Positions 1-9,214 of a DNA stretch of 64,000 nucleotides are shown here, in pieces; positions within the stretch are counted from its first letter, which is position 1; each line of letters opens with the position of its first letter. The translations under genes were made by a program, and so were the position numbers. The notes under the pieces are model-generated. The model did not search any database and was not told the DNA's origin. It saw only the letters and a list, made by a program, of their open reading frames with translations. This stretch comes from Agromyces soli (GTDB taxonomy: Bacteria > Actinomycetota > Actinomycetes > Actinomycetales > Microbacteriaceae): the NCBI RefSeq assembly GCF_022811605.1, contig NZ_CP094533.1, positions 3,162,001-3,226,000 of the forward strand, in the 5' to 3' direction.

Positions 1-591
1 CCCTGGCTCGGCATCCGTGTTCGCCTGCGGCTCGGCCGCGACGGACTCGCTCGCCTTGGCGCCCCTCGGCTGACGCTCCTCGCGCGAACCGTCGAGCCCG
101 ATGCCGCGGATCGTGAGGATCATGAACAACGCCATGCTCGACACGATCGAGATGTCGGCGACGTTGTAGATCGCGGGGAGCATCCACGGCGTCGAGATGA
201 AGTCGACGACGTGGCCGAGCCCGAAGCTCGGCTCACGGAACAGCCGGTCGGTCAGATTGCCGAGCACGCCGCCGAGCAGCAGCCCGAAGACCATGGCCCA
301 GGCCACCGACTTGATGCGCCGGGCGAACCAGATGATGAAGGTGATGACGCCGGCCGCGAGGATCGTGAAGATCCAGGTCATCCCGCTCGCGAGCGAGAAC
401 GCCGCACCCGGGTTCCGCACGAACTGGAACTCGAGCACCTGCCCGAGCACCTGGACCGTCTCACCCTCGGTGAGGTTCGAGACGACCAGGTACTTGCTCA
501 GCTGGTCGAGGCCGTACGCCACCACGGCGGCGCCGGCCAGGACCAGGAGTGCGGTGGTGGTGCCGACCTTCGCGCTGCGCTCAGGCGCCAA
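1..591 (-). CDS. lspA: Lipoprotein signal peptidase (signal peptidase II), C-terminus cut by window edge
   Basis: Membrane aspartyl protease that removes the signal peptide of diacylglyceryl-prolipoproteins. Translation from a TTG at 591 gives 197 residues to the window edge, with four hydrophobic segments near residues 13-26, 76-90, 96-110 and 147-163. The catalytic aspartates are visible in GNLTDR (about D115) and YNVAD (about D146), and a VRNPGAAFS motif follows the first membrane segment. After the last membrane segment the protein continues into a polar Ala/Glu-rich tail. The TTG start overlaps the end of divIVA by 11 nt; a GTG further in would cut the first membrane segment, so TTG is preferred, but the start is not certain. 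The stop codon lies outside the window. Confidence 0.9.
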   Translation of the reverse strand, partial: MAPERSAKVGTTTALLVLAGAAVVAYGLDQLSKYLVVSNLTEGETVQVLGQVLEFQFVRNPGAAFSLASGMTWIFTILAAGVITFIIWFARRIKSVAWAMVFGLLLGGVLGNLTDRLFREPSFGLGHVVDFISTPWMLPAIYNVADISIVSSMALFMILTIRGIGLDGSREERQPRGAKASESVAAEPQANTDAEPG

Positions 592-1267
592 AGCCCTGGA
601 AGGTGGGCGCCGGCTGCTCGCCCTGCGCCGAGGCGCTCACGGGGGCCGAGAAGCCCTGGTTGCCCGAGACCTGCACCGGCGACGCGGTGTCGAGGTCGCG
701 CAGCTGACCCTCGATGTAGCTCTTCAGCTTCTGGCGGTACTCGCGCTCGAAGACGCGCAGCTCGTCGACCCGCTTCTCGAGCGCGACGCGCTCCTGGTCG
801 AGGATGCCGATCTGCTGCCGCTGCTTCGCCTCGGCCTCGGCGACGAGGCGGGCCGCGGTCGCGTGCCCCTCGGCGATGAGCGCATCGCGCTTCTCGACGC
901 CCTCGCGCACGTGCTCCTCGTGGAGCCGGCGGGCGAGCTGGAGGAGGTTCGTCGTCGAGGTCTGCTCGTCGAGCTCCGACTGCGGGGTCGGCTGCTGCGT
1001 CGGCACGGCGACGGTGGCCGGCTGCGAGGCGGGCTCGGTGAACGCGGCGGGCGCGGGGGCCGCCGGCGCCGGCGCGGCCGGCTGGTCGGAGGAACGGGCC
1101 TCTGCGGCGGCGAGGCGCTGACGCAGCTCCTCGTTCTCCTGGTTCAGTCGACGCAGCTCGACGACCACCTCGTCGAGGAAATCGTCGACCTCGTCCTGGT
1201 CGTAGCCCTCACGGAACTTCGTCGCCTGGAAGCGCTTGTTGACCACATCTTCCGGAGTTAGCGCCAT
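581..1267 (-). CDS. divIVA: DivIVA/Wag31 polar growth and septum scaffold protein
   Basis: Cytoplasmic coiled-coil scaffold that binds curved membrane at poles and septa; in actinobacteria (Wag31) it directs tip growth. The 228-residue protein starts with the family signature MALTPEDVVNKRF and a YDQDEVDDFLDEV stretch (residues 1-40). An Ala/Pro-rich linker lies near residues 60-95, followed by a long Glu/Arg/Gln-rich coiled coil (about 100-190) and a short tail. ATG at 1267 is preceded by GAGGGTGAG, a good ribosome binding site. It lies downstream of yggT and overlaps lspA. The 124 nt between yggT and divIVA contain GGTACCGTAACC, a possible -10 region, so the gene may also have its own promoter (inference). 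Confidence 0.95.
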   Translation of the reverse strand: MALTPEDVVNKRFQATKFREGYDQDEVDDFLDEVVVELRRLNQENEELRQRLAAAEARSSDQPAAPAPAAPAPAAFTEPASQPATVAVPTQQPTPQSELDEQTSTTNLLQLARRLHEEHVREGVEKRDALIAEGHATAARLVAEAEAKQRQQIGILDQERVALEKRVDELRVFEREYRQKLKSYIEGQLRDLDTASPVQVSGNQGFSAPVSASAQGEQPAPTFQGFGA

Positions 1268-1391
1268 GGCTGCTCACCCTCAAATCTGTCGAAACTATCG
1301 AACTGTCGGATCACGTTCAGGTTACGGTACCACCCGCGTTCGGGCGACCGCAGGGCCGATCGTCTCGGCCCGCAATGCTCGCAGGAGATCG

Positions 1392-1709
1392 TCAGCCAGC
1401 GAGCGCGGTGACCTGCGAGAGCCAGGAGACCACGGTCATCGCCACGATGACGACGAGCATGGCCAGGCTCCACGCGAGGTCGAGCGCCACGGGACCGAGG
1501 CGCAGCGGCGGCACGAGCCGCCGGAAGAACTTGATGAGCGGATCGGTGATCGTGTACACGGCCTCGACCACGACCAGCCAACCGCCGCGCGGCCGCCAGC
1601 TGCGGTTGAAGGTGCGCACGAGGTCGAGCACGAACCGCCCCCACATCACGAAGAAGTAGATGAGCAGCAGCGTCGAGAGGATGCTCCAGACGACGGAGAG
1701 GGCGCCCAC
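1392..1709 (-). CDS. YggT family membrane protein
   Basis: Small integral membrane protein (105 residues) of the YggT/YlmG family. The N-terminal hydrophobic segment (about residues 5-25) is followed by the conserved WGRFVLDLVRTFNRSWRP loop and the ITDPLIKFFRRLVPP motif, then a second membrane segment (about 72-98). The family sits between sepF and divIVA in many Gram-positive genomes, as here. A role in membrane or nucleoid organisation during division has been proposed in other bacteria, but no enzymatic function is known. The ATG start is 6 nt from the sepF stop, which implies cotranscription and probably coupled translation with sepF. Confidence 0.9.
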   Translation of the reverse strand: MGALSVVWSILSTLLLIYFFVMWGRFVLDLVRTFNRSWRPRGGWLVVVEAVYTITDPLIKFFRRLVPPLRLGPVALDLAWSLAMLVVIVAMTVVSWLSQVTALAG

Positions 1710-1715
1710 CGCCGG

Positions 1716-2204
1716 CTACGCGCGCGTGAAGAACGACGCATCCACGTCGTCGTCGGCCTCGCCGCTCTCGCCGGAGATCACGACGTGCGCCGGCGAGAGC
1801 AGGAACACCTTGCTCGTGACGCGCTCGATCTTGCCGGAGAGGCCCTGCGAGAGCCCGCTCGCGAAATCGATGAGGCGACGAGCGTCGTTGTCGGACATCT
1901 GCGACAGGTTGATGATCACCGGCACCCCCTCGCGGAAGGACTCGGCGATCACCTGGGCGTCGCGGTACTGGCGCGGATGCACCGTGAGAATCTCGTTCAT
2001 CTCCACCTGGGGGGCGACCGGCTGGATGTGCTGCTTTCGCAGCGGCGTCACCGGCGCCTGCTTCGGGGCGGCAGCCGCGACGGGCGCGGCCTGGGCGGGT
2101 GCAGCCGGGGCCGCCGCTGCGGCCTGCTGCTGGGGAGCCTCGGTCTCGAGCTCCTCGTCGGCGAGGCCGAGGTAGACCATGGTCTTCTTGAGCGGGTTCG
2201 ACAT
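1716..2204 (-). CDS. sepF: Cell division protein SepF
   Basis: Membrane anchor for FtsZ, standing in for FtsA, which is absent here as in other actinobacteria. The 162-residue protein has an N-terminal membrane-binding helix region ([16 protein letters not shown]), a Gln/Ala/Pro-rich linker (about residues 22-60) and the folded SepF domain with [18 protein letters not shown] and VIINLSQM (about 75-105), then [20 protein letters not shown] at 2204 is preceded by GGAGGG at good spacing. Neighbours are yggS upstream and yggT downstream, the standard order. SepF binds the conserved C-terminal tail of FtsZ, which is intact in this window. Confidence 0.95.
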   Translation of the reverse strand: MSNPLKKTMVYLGLADEELETEAPQQQAAAAAPAAPAQAAPVAAAAPKQAPVTPLRKQHIQPVAPQVEMNEILTVHPRQYRDAQVIAESFREGVPVIINLSQMSDNDARRLIDFASGLSQGLSGKIERVTSKVFLLSPAHVVISGESGEADDDVDASFFTRA

Positions 2205-2237
2205 CGCTGCCCTCCGGTGTTCTTCGTCTCTTCGAGG

Positions 2238-2909
2238 TTAACCGCGCTCCGGGCGATTCCCCGTGATTGCGGTGCCGATCCGCAGGTGTGTCGCACCCTC
2301 GGCGATCGCATCGGCGTAGTCGTGCGACATCCCCATCGACAGCGCGCCCGCCTCAGGGGCGAGCCGCTGCACGCGCTCGGAGAGCTCGCGGACCCTGGCG
2401 AAGGCCGGCCGCGCCGGCTCGTCGAGCGGCGCGACGGCCATGAGGCCGAGCAGCCGCAGCCCCGGCGTCGCGAGCACGTGCTCCACGAGCGGTTCGAGCT
2501 CGGCGGGGGCCACACCCCCGCGCCCCGGGTCCTCGGTGAGGTTGAGCTGCACGAAGCAGTCGACGCTCGACTCCTCCGAGCGGAGCACGTCGACGAGCGC
2601 CGTCCGATCGATCGAGTGGATCACCGAGGCGTAGGCCCTGACCTGCCTGGCCTTCTTGCTCTGCAACTGCCCGACGAAGTGCCAGCGCAGCCCGGGCTCG
2701 GCGAGTTCGGCCGCCTTCGCCTGCGCCTCCTGGTGCCGGTTCTCGCCCACGTCACGCACCCCGAGCTCGACGAGCTCGCGCACGAGCGAGGCGGGATGGA
2801 ACTTCGTCACGACGATCGTCGTGAGCTCGTCGGGCGAGCGGCCGGCCGCGGCCGCGGCATCCGAGATGCCGGCGCGGACCGCGGCCAGCCGGTCGGCGAG
2901 CTGGCTCAC
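2238..2909 (-). CDS. YggS/PROSC family pyridoxal phosphate homeostasis protein
   Basis: PLP-binding protein with an alanine-racemase-like TIM barrel and no known enzymatic turnover; it buffers PLP and affects amino-acid pools. The 223-residue protein carries the PLP lysine in VVTKFHPAS (K36), the [13 protein letters not shown] motif (about 56-68) and [14 protein letters not shown] (about 77-90). The C-terminal phosphate-binding region reads [13 protein letters not shown]. The GTG start at 2909 shares a GTGA overlap with the ftsZ stop, so translation is probably coupled. In many actinobacteria a pgeF (yfiH) gene lies between ftsZ and this gene; here there is no room for one. Confidence 0.93.
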   Translation of the reverse strand: MSQLADRLAAVRAGISDAAAAAGRSPDELTTIVVTKFHPASLVRELVELGVRDVGENRHQEAQAKAAELAEPGLRWHFVGQLQSKKARQVRAYASVIHSIDRTALVDVLRSEESSVDCFVQLNLTEDPGRGGVAPAELEPLVEHVLATPGLRLLGLMAVAPLDEPARPAFARVRELSERVQRLAPEAGALSMGMSHDYADAIAEGATHLRIGTAITGNRPERG

Positions 2910-4111
2910 TTCAGGAAGTCGGGGATGTCGAGGTCGTCGCCGTCGTCGTCGAAGGCCGGGTCGGAGACGATCTGGTCGGCCGTGCTCGCGGTCGTCTCCG
3001 CCGAGCCCCAGCTCGCCGTCTCGACGAGCTCGTCGATGTCGATCTCGGCGATCGGGTCGCCGGGCTCGCCGGAGCCGAGCGCGCCGGCCGCGCCGACGGC
3101 CGCACCGACCGCCGCGGGGACGGCGGCCTGCTGACGCGCCTCCACGGCCTGCTTCGGCTGCGGCTCGCCCCCGTCGAAGCCCGCGGCGATCACGGTGACG
3201 CGCACCTCGTCGCCGAGGGTGTCGTCGATGACCGCGCCGAAGATGATGTTCGCCTCGGGGTGGACGGCCTCCTGCACGAGCCGCGCGGCGTCGTTGATCT
3301 CGAAGATGCCGAGGTTCGAGCCGCCCTGGATCGAGAGCAGCACGCCGTGCGCCCCGTCGATGGAGGCCTCGAGCAGCGGACTGGCGACGGCGAGCTCGGC
3401 GGCCTTGATCGCCCGATCCGCCCCTCTCGAGGAGCCGATCCCCATGAGCGCGGAGCCCGCGCCCTGCATGACGCTCTTCACGTCGGCGAAGTCGAGGTTG
3501 ATGAGGCCGGGGGTGGTGATCAGGTCGGTGATGCCCTGGACACCGGCGAGGAGCACCTGGTCCGCGGTCGAGAACGCCTCGAGCATGGAGATGCCGCGGT
3601 CGCTGATCTCGAGCAGCCGGTCGTTCGGCACCACGATGAGGGTGTCGACCTCTTCCTTCAGACGCGCCACGCCCTGCTCGGCCTGCGTCTGCCGGCGCTT
3701 GCCCTCGAAGCTGAACGGCTTGGTGACCACACCGATCGTGAGCGCGCCGATCGACTTCGCGATGCGCGCGACGACCGGGGCACCGCCGGTGCCGGTGCCG
3801 CCGCCCTCGCCCGCGGTCACGAAGACCATGTCGGCGCCGGCGAGCGCCTCCTCGATCTCCTCCGCGTGGTCCTCGGCCGCGCGACGGCCGACCTCGGGAT
3901 CGGCGCCGGCGCCGAGTCCCCGGGTGAGGTCGCGACCCACGTCGAGCTTGACGTCGGCGTCACTCAGCAGCAGCGCCTGGGCATCGGTGTTGATGGCGAT
4001 GAACTCGACGCCGCGCAGGCCCAGCTCGATCATGCGGTTGACGGCGTTGACGCCGCCGCCGCCGATGCCGACGACCTTGATGACGGCGAGGTAGTTCTGG
4101 TTTGTCGACAT
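2906..4111 (-). CDS. ftsZ: Cell division GTPase FtsZ
   Basis: Tubulin-like GTPase that forms the Z ring. From the ATG at 4111 the protein has 401 residues. That start is chosen because AGGGAAGG lies at good spacing upstream and the protein then begins [20 protein letters not shown]. The G1 region is [13 protein letters not shown], and the tubulin signature GGGTGTG is at about 103-109. The extreme C-terminus [14 protein letters not shown] is the peptide that binds SepF. An Ala/Val/Gly-rich linker precedes it. The gene overlaps yggS by 4 nt. It is separated from ftsQ by 181 nt holding a likely promoter, so expression is probably partly independent of the upstream mur/fts genes. Confidence 0.98.
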   Translation of the reverse strand: MSTNQNYLAVIKVVGIGGGGVNAVNRMIELGLRGVEFIAINTDAQALLLSDADVKLDVGRDLTRGLGAGADPEVGRRAAEDHAEEIEEALAGADMVFVTAGEGGGTGTGGAPVVARIAKSIGALTIGVVTKPFSFEGKRRQTQAEQGVARLKEEVDTLIVVPNDRLLEISDRGISMLEAFSTADQVLLAGVQGITDLITTPGLINLDFADVKSVMQGAGSALMGIGSSRGADRAIKAAELAVASPLLEASIDGAHGVLLSIQGGSNLGIFEINDAARLVQEAVHPEANIIFGAVIDDTLGDEVRVTVIAAGFDGGEPQPKQAVEARQQAAVPAAVGAAVGAAGALGSGEPGDPIAEIDIDELVETASWGSAETTASTADQIVSDPAFDDDGDDLDIPDFLK

Positions 4112-4180
4112 GTTCGGCCTTCCCTGGGAACCTTGAACCTCTAGTCGAAGGTTAAAGTTTTGCTGAGTATGCAATTCCTG
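4112..4180 (-). promoter_or_regulatory. Putative ftsZ promoter with inverted repeat
   Basis: The ftsQ-ftsZ gap contains, on the minus strand, TTGCAT then 15 nt then TAACCT, a possible -35/-10 pair. AACCT and AGGTT form an inverted repeat at 4136-4153 with an 8-nt spacer overlapping the -10. The repeat could be an operator. The FtsR-type MerR regulator encoded at 35187-35879 is a candidate ligand because its corynebacterial relative activates ftsZ (family knowledge); binding here is inference. The ribosome binding site AGGGAAGG lies just before the start. Confidence 0.45.
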
Positions 4181-4292
4181 AGAACGACGGTAGGTCCCCC
4201 GCCCCGCCTGGGCGACGACGACACTCCGCGTGTCGCGAACGGATGGCCCGATTCGTGCTCCTGAACACCGAATCGGCACCGTCGGGGCGGGA

Positions 4293-5360
4293 TCAGTCGG
4301 TGACCGGGCTCGTCGGGGCCGAGACGTCGTACAGGCCGACCGAGTCCGGAGCGGCGTTCTTCATGAGCCCGGCGAGCACGACCGCCTTCAGCGCCGAGTC
4401 CTCCGCGCTCCCCCACACGACCGAGGCGCCGCTCGAGAGCTCGAGACGGACGTCGTCCGCCGTCTCGGCGGTGACCCGCACGAGCTGGGTCCGGATGTCG
4501 TCGGGCAGCGAGCGCACGACGCCGGCCGCCGCGCGGAACCCGGCCCCGTTCGTCGCGCCGGCCTCGATCAGCGGCTGCCCCTCCGGACGTTCGGCGGGGC
4601 GGTCGATGACGACGCCGGCCGCGTCGACGAGCTCGAGCCCCTCGGCCCCCTGCACCACGCCCACCGGCGTGCGCTCGGCGATGCGGACGATGAGCGTGCC
4701 GGGCGGCACCAGCTCGGTCGAGTAGGTCTCGATGAGCGGGAAGGCGCGGAGCGCCGTGTTCACCTCGCCGGAGCCGATGAGCGGCAGCGGCGTGCCCAGC
4801 TCGCCGTCGAAGGCCGCCTGGATCTGCTCCGGCGGGATCCGGGAGGCGCCCTCGACCCGTACCTCGCGCAGCGCCATGGCCGGCGAGTACGCGATCGCGA
4901 GCACCCCGCCGACGAACAGCGCCGCGGCGCCGATCCCGATGAGCCACGCCCGCCGACGACGACGCGTGTGCGCCGTGAAGCGGCGGACCTCGCGACGCTC
5001 GTAGCTACGCCGCGCGCGCTCGGCCGCGGCCAAGGCCTTCCGCGCCGCCCGGGCCTCCGCCGCGGCCGAGGCGGCGGACGACGGACGATCGGGCGCGGGT
5101 GCTGACGAGTCGCCGTCACCGCGCTCCACGGGATCCGGGGTCAGCGGCGCGACGAGCGGAGCGGTGCCGAGCGGCACCGTCGCGTACGGATCGCCGCCGA
5201 CGACGGGCACCGGTGCGGTGACTGCATCCGGCTCGATGCGCTCGGCGACGCCGCCCCGGCGGAGCGGGACGGGCGCGGCTTCCGTCGGCTCGCTCGGAGC
5301 GGGCCGGTCACGACCGGGGCGCGGCGCGCGCGGCCCGTCGAACCCCTGCGGCCGCTTCAC
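4293..5360 (-). CDS. ftsQ: Cell division protein FtsQ
   Basis: Bitopic divisome protein of the FtsQ-FtsL-FtsB type, linking early and late division proteins. The 355-residue protein has a long, poorly conserved cytoplasmic part rich in Ala, Pro and Arg (residues 1 to about 135), a basic stretch (RRRRRAW), one membrane segment (about 138-160), then the POTRA domain ([21 protein letters not shown]) and the FtsQ beta domain with [10 protein letters not shown]. The GTG start at 5360 follows the murC stop after 13 nt. The extended cytoplasmic tail is longer than in E. coli but common in actinobacteria. Confidence 0.93.
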   Translation of the reverse strand: MKRPQGFDGPRAPRPGRDRPAPSEPTEAAPVPLRRGGVAERIEPDAVTAPVPVVGGDPYATVPLGTAPLVAPLTPDPVERGDGDSSAPAPDRPSSAASAAAEARAARKALAAAERARRSYERREVRRFTAHTRRRRRAWLIGIGAAALFVGGVLAIAYSPAMALREVRVEGASRIPPEQIQAAFDGELGTPLPLIGSGEVNTALRAFPLIETYSTELVPPGTLIVRIAERTPVGVVQGAEGLELVDAAGVVIDRPAERPEGQPLIEAGATNGAGFRAAAGVVRSLPDDIRTQLVRVTAETADDVRLELSSGASVVWGSAEDSALKAVVLAGLMKNAAPDSVGLYDVSAPTSPVTD

Positions 5361-5373
5361 ACGAGCCCCGAGC

Positions 5374-6777
5374 TCACCCGCGCTGCCGCTCGAGCGAGGC
5401 GAGCAGCTGCGGGACGATGCGGTAGACGTCGCCGCACCCGAGGGTGATCACGAAGTCGCCGTCGCGCGCGATCTGCGCCGTGTGGTCGGCGGCCTCCTGC
5501 CAGTCGGCGATGAACGCCACCCGCTCGGCGTCGTCGAAGCGCTCGCTCACGAGCGCGCCGGTCACGCCGGGCACCGGGTCCTCCCTGGCTCCGTAGACGT
5601 CGAGCACGACGGTCTCGTCGGCGTACCGCTCGAGCACCTCGGCGAACTCCTTCGCGAACGCCTGCGTGCGGCTGTAGGTGTGCGGCTGGTGCACCGCGAT
5701 GATCCGCCCCTCGCCCACGACCGTGCGCGCGGCCGCGAGCGCCGCGGCGACCTCGGTCGGGTGGTGGGCGTAGTCGTCGTACACGCTGACCCCGCCGACC
5801 GTGCCGTGCAGCTCGAATCGCCGGCCGGTCCCGGCGAAGCCGGCGATCCCGTCGAGTGCGAGCTGCGGATCGAAGCCGAGGCCGACGAGCACCGCGAACG
5901 CACCGGCGGCGTTGATCGCGTTGTGCCGGCCGGGGACGCGCAGCCTGGCCCGGTACTCGGCGCCCTGGTAGCTCAGTGCGAAGGCGACCGGGCCGTCGGT
6001 CTCGATCGAGTGCACCCGGACCGTCGCCCCCTCGGCCTCGCCGAAGCTCACGATGTTCGCGTGCGAGAGCCGCTCGGTCACGCGGAGCGCGCCGGCGTCG
6101 TCCGAGGAGATCACGACGAGCTCGCGCGCCCGGTCGGCGAAGTCGACGAACGCCTGCTCGAAGGCCTCGCGCGAGCCGTAGTGGTCGAGGTGGTCGGGGT
6201 CGACGTTCGTGATGAGCGCGACCGAGGTGTCGTAGAGCAGGAAGGAGCCGTCGGACTCGTCAGCCTCGACGACGAACAGCTCGCCGTCGCCCGCGGCCGC
6301 GCTCACGCCGAGCCCCTCGATGACGCCGCCGTTCACGAAGTTCGGCCGGGCGCCGAGCGCCAGCAGGCCGGTGACGATCATGCCCGTCGAGGTCGTCTTG
6401 CCGTGCGCGCCCGCGACGGAGACGAGCCGCCGCCCGCCGATGAGCGCCGCGAGCGCCTGCGAGCGGTGCAGCACCGGCACCCCGCGCTCGAGCGCGAGCC
6501 GGTACTCGGGGTTGTCCTGCCACAGCGCGCCGGTCACGACGACGGTGTCGACGTCGTCGGGGAGGTTGGCCGCGTCGTGCCCGATGGCGATCTCCGCGCC
6601 GAGCTCGCGCAGCGCCTGCACGTTCGCCGAGTCCCGCACGTCGGAACCGGTCACGCGGTGCCCGTCGCCGAGCACGAGTCGCGCGATACCGCTCATGCCG
6701 GAGCCGCCGATGCCGACGAAGTGCACGTTGCCGAGCTCGGCGGGGATCTCGGTGGAGGGGTCGGGCTTGATCGTCAC
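5374..6777 (-). CDS. murC: UDP-N-acetylmuramate--L-alanine ligase
   Basis: Cytoplasmic Mur ligase that adds L-alanine to UDP-MurNAc using ATP. The 467-residue length is typical. The N-terminal Rossmann motif is [14 protein letters not shown] (about 19-32), the ATP-binding P-loop is [14 protein letters not shown] (about 116-129), and the central Mur signature includes [10 protein letters not shown] and [11 protein letters not shown]. The C-terminal domain shows [10 protein letters not shown] and HQPHTYSRT. The GTG start at 6777 is the first that includes the conserved N-terminus. It lies 86 nt after murG and 13 nt before ftsQ in the dcw operon. Confidence 0.96.
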   Translation of the reverse strand: MTIKPDPSTEIPAELGNVHFVGIGGSGMSGIARLVLGDGHRVTGSDVRDSANVQALRELGAEIAIGHDAANLPDDVDTVVVTGALWQDNPEYRLALERGVPVLHRSQALAALIGGRRLVSVAGAHGKTTSTGMIVTGLLALGARPNFVNGGVIEGLGVSAAAGDGELFVVEADESDGSFLLYDTSVALITNVDPDHLDHYGSREAFEQAFVDFADRARELVVISSDDAGALRVTERLSHANIVSFGEAEGATVRVHSIETDGPVAFALSYQGAEYRARLRVPGRHNAINAAGAFAVLVGLGFDPQLALDGIAGFAGTGRRFELHGTVGGVSVYDDYAHHPTEVAAALAAARTVVGEGRIIAVHQPHTYSRTQAFAKEFAEVLERYADETVVLDVYGAREDPVPGVTGALVSERFDDAERVAFIADWQEAADHTAQIARDGDFVITLGCGDVYRIVPQLLASLERQRG

Positions 6778-6863
6778 GTCGGGTGGCTCTTCCTCGCTGG
6801 TCGGTGTTGCTCGGGAGCGCGATGCTCCCCTTCCACGTTACGCGCCTTCCGGCGCGGTGCGGC

Positions 6864-7943
6864 TCAGGCGTGCGGGTCGAGCGCCGCGTCGATGAGCGCG
6901 ACGAAGCGCTCGGTGCCGTCGCGGAAGCCCGTGCCGAGCGCGAGCCGGCCCATCTCCCCGATGCGGTCGCGATCGGCGAGGAGCGGCAGCACCTCGGCGG
7001 CGAACCACTCCGGGGTGAACTGCGCGTCGTCGACGAGGATCCCGCCGCCCGCCGCGACCACGCCGGCCGCGTTGAAGCGCTGCTCGCCGTTGCCCACGGG
7101 GTACGGCACGTACACGGCCGGGATGCCGAGCGCCGAGAGCTCGCTGACGGTCGCCGCACCCGCGCGCGACACCGCGAAGTCCGCGAGCGCGAGCGCGAGC
7201 TCCATCCGGTCCGCATAGGAGACGAAGCGGTAGCCCTCGACGCCGGGGTCGCTCGCCTCGGCGGTGCCGCCCGCGATGTGCAGCACCTGCCAGCCCGCGT
7301 CGACGATCCGCCGGGCGGAGTCGACCATCGTGCCGTTGATCCGGCGCGCGCCGAGCGAGCCGCCCGTGGCGAGCAGCACCGGCGACGCGGCATCCAGCTC
7401 GAAGTACTCGGCCGCCTCGGCTCGCGAGGCCGCGCGGTCGAGCCGCTCGATCTCGCGGCGGAGCGGCATGCCGACCACCTGCGCGCCGCGCAGCGGCGTG
7501 CCGGCGAAGGCCACGCCGACGCCGGCGGCCCAGCGCGCGCCGAGGCGGTTGGCGAGGCCGGGACGGGCGTTCGCCTCGTGGATGACGACCGGCACGCCCG
7601 CGCGCCGCGCCGCGAGGTACGCGGGCGTCGAGACGTAGCCGCCGAAGCCGACGACGACGTCGACGCCGTGCTCGGCGATGAGTTCGCGCACGATGCCGAT
7701 CGAGCGGCCGAACGCGCGGGGGAAGCGCAGCGCCGCCCCGTTCGGGCGCCGCGGGAACGGCACCTTCGGGATCGTGAGCAGGCGGTAGCCGCGCTGCGGG
7801 ACGAGGCGGGACTCGAGGCCCTCCGCGGTACCGAGCACGAGCACGACCGAGTCGGGCTCGCGTTCGCGCAGTCGGTCGGCGACGGCGAGCAGGGGGTTCA
7901 CGTGCCCGGCGGTGCCTCCGCCGGCGAGGAGGTAGACGGTCAT
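6864..7943 (-). CDS. murG: UDP-GlcNAc--lipid I N-acetylglucosaminyltransferase
   Basis: GT-B glycosyltransferase at the inner face of the membrane that converts lipid I to lipid II. From the ATG at 7943 the product has 359 residues and begins MTVYLLAGGGTAGHVNPLLA, the conserved glycine loop. Further signatures are GFGGYVSTPAYLAA (about 98-111) and HEANARPGLANRLG (about 121-134). The C-domain shows LLATGGSLGARRIN, SRAGAATVSEL and PYPVGNGEQRFNA, which bind UDP-GlcNAc. The start codon overlaps the ftsW stop (ATGA), so the flippase/polymerase and this enzyme are translationally coupled. Confidence 0.97.
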   Translation of the reverse strand: MTVYLLAGGGTAGHVNPLLAVADRLREREPDSVVLVLGTAEGLESRLVPQRGYRLLTIPKVPFPRRPNGAALRFPRAFGRSIGIVRELIAEHGVDVVVGFGGYVSTPAYLAARRAGVPVVIHEANARPGLANRLGARWAAGVGVAFAGTPLRGAQVVGMPLRREIERLDRAASRAEAAEYFELDAASPVLLATGGSLGARRINGTMVDSARRIVDAGWQVLHIAGGTAEASDPGVEGYRFVSYADRMELALALADFAVSRAGAATVSELSALGIPAVYVPYPVGNGEQRFNAAGVVAAGGGILVDDAQFTPEWFAAEVLPLLADRDRIGEMGRLALGTGFRDGTERFVALIDAALDPHA

Positions 7944-9214
7944 CGCACGGCACCCGCCGCCGCCGGGGCGCCGAGGCGCAGCCAGCGGCCGCTGCCGCCG
8001 CCGTCGGGGTTCCGCGCGACCGACAGCACGATGCCGATCGCGAAGAGCGTCGTGAGGAGGGCCGTGCCTCCAGCGGAGACGAGCGGAAGGGGGACGCCGA
8101 GGACCGGGAAGACGCGGAGCACGACACCGATATTGACACACGCCTGCACGATGACCCACACCATGACCGATGCGGTCGCCGCCTTGCCGAAGGGCGTGCG
8201 GGCCCCCCGCAGCACCCGTGCGAAGGCGATCGCGAGCAGTACGAACATGGCGATCACGACGATCGCGCCGATCAGGCCGAGCTCCTCGCCGATGATCGCG
8301 AAGATGAAGTCGTTCGCCGCCGCGGGCAGCCACGACCACTTCGCCGCCGAGTTGCCGAGGCCGACGCCGAAGACGCCGCCGTTGGCGAGGGCGAAGGTGC
8401 CGTGCTGGATCTGCCAGCACGCGTCCACGTCGACCTTCGTGCAGCTCTCCTGCACGAAGCTCATGATGCGCTTCATGCGGTTCTCGCTCGAGAAGGCGAC
8501 GATCACGAAGAGCAGGGCGGCGACGAGCACCGGGCCGATGAGCAGGCGGATCCGGATGCCGACGAGGAAGAGCGCCCCGATCAGCATGGCGCCCATGATC
8601 ATGACGGTGCCGAGGTCGCCGCCGAGCAGCACGAGGCCGATGGAGCCGCCGCCGACGAGCAGGATCGGCAGCACGCCGTGCACGAAGTCGCCGAGCTGCG
8701 CCTGCTTCTTCGTCACGATGAGGCCGAGCCACATCACCATCGAGACCTTGATCATCTCCGAGGGCTGGAACTGGAAGCCGCCGAACGAGATCCAGTTCGT
8801 GTTGCCGCCGATCTCGACGCCGAGCGGCGTCGCCACGACGAGCAGCTGCATGAGGCAGGAGAAGGCCAGCGCCGGCCAGGCGAGCAGCATCCACACCCGC
8901 TGCGGCATCCGGCTCGCGAGCAGCATGACGGGCACGCCCACTGCCGCGAAGGCGGCCTGCCGGCCGATCTGCACGAAGGCGCCGCCGTCCTCGATGCGCG
9001 ACTCCACCACCGAGGAGGAGAGCACCATGACCAGGCCGAAGACGACGAGGAAGAGCGTCGTGCCGAGCAGCAGGTAGAAGTCGCCGGACTCGACCCGCAG
9101 CACCCGCCCGAAGCGGATCCGGGCGGCCGCCATCCCGCGCGGCTCGGCCGAGGCCTCGGTGCTGGCCGGTTCAGTCCTCGTCGGCTCGGGGGTCGGCTGG
9201 GGTGCCATCGGCAT
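7940..9214 (-). CDS. ftsW: SEDS-family peptidoglycan polymerase FtsW
   Basis: Multi-pass SEDS glycosyltransferase that polymerises lipid II at the septum with the class B PBP encoded by ftsI. The product is 424 residues from the ATG at 9214. I prefer this start because GGGAGG sits 8 nt upstream; an in-frame GTG at 9223 and an ATG at 9208 are alternatives. About ten hydrophobic segments are visible, with the conserved FQPSEMIKVSMVMWLG loop, GGDLGTVMI and the NGGVFGVGLGNSAAKW extracytoplasmic region, and PLPLVSAGGTALL near the C-terminus. The N-terminus is a Pro/Glu/Thr-rich cytoplasmic tail. It overlaps the murD end by about 44 nt and murG by 4 nt. Confidence 0.95.
   Translation of the reverse strand: MPMAPQPTPEPTRTEPASTEASAEPRGMAAARIRFGRVLRVESGDFYLLLGTTLFLVVFGLVMVLSSSVVESRIEDGGAFVQIGRQAAFAAVGVPVMLLASRMPQRVWMLLAWPALAFSCLMQLLVVATPLGVEIGGNTNWISFGGFQFQPSEMIKVSMVMWLGLIVTKKQAQLGDFVHGVLPILLVGGGSIGLVLLGGDLGTVMIMGAMLIGALFLVGIRIRLLIGPVLVAALLFVIVAFSSENRMKRIMSFVQESCTKVDVDACWQIQHGTFALANGGVFGVGLGNSAAKWSWLPAAANDFIFAIIGEELGLIGAIVVIAMFVLLAIAFARVLRGARTPFGKAATASVMVWVIVQACVNIGVVLRVFPVLGVPLPLVSAGGTALLTTLFAIGIVLSVARNPDGGGSGRWLRLGAPAAAGAVR

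Noticed and set aside
2905-2912. A pgeF (yfiH) gene expected between ftsZ and yggS
   Set aside because: The two genes overlap by 4 nt, so there is no room; the gene is absent here or located elsewhere.
5164-7218. A 684-codon plus-strand frame over ftsQ and murC
   Set aside because: Antisense to conserved division genes; composition typical of high-GC shadow frames. The same holds for long plus frames at 1236-3134, 6783-9077, 9159-10730 and 29877-33584.
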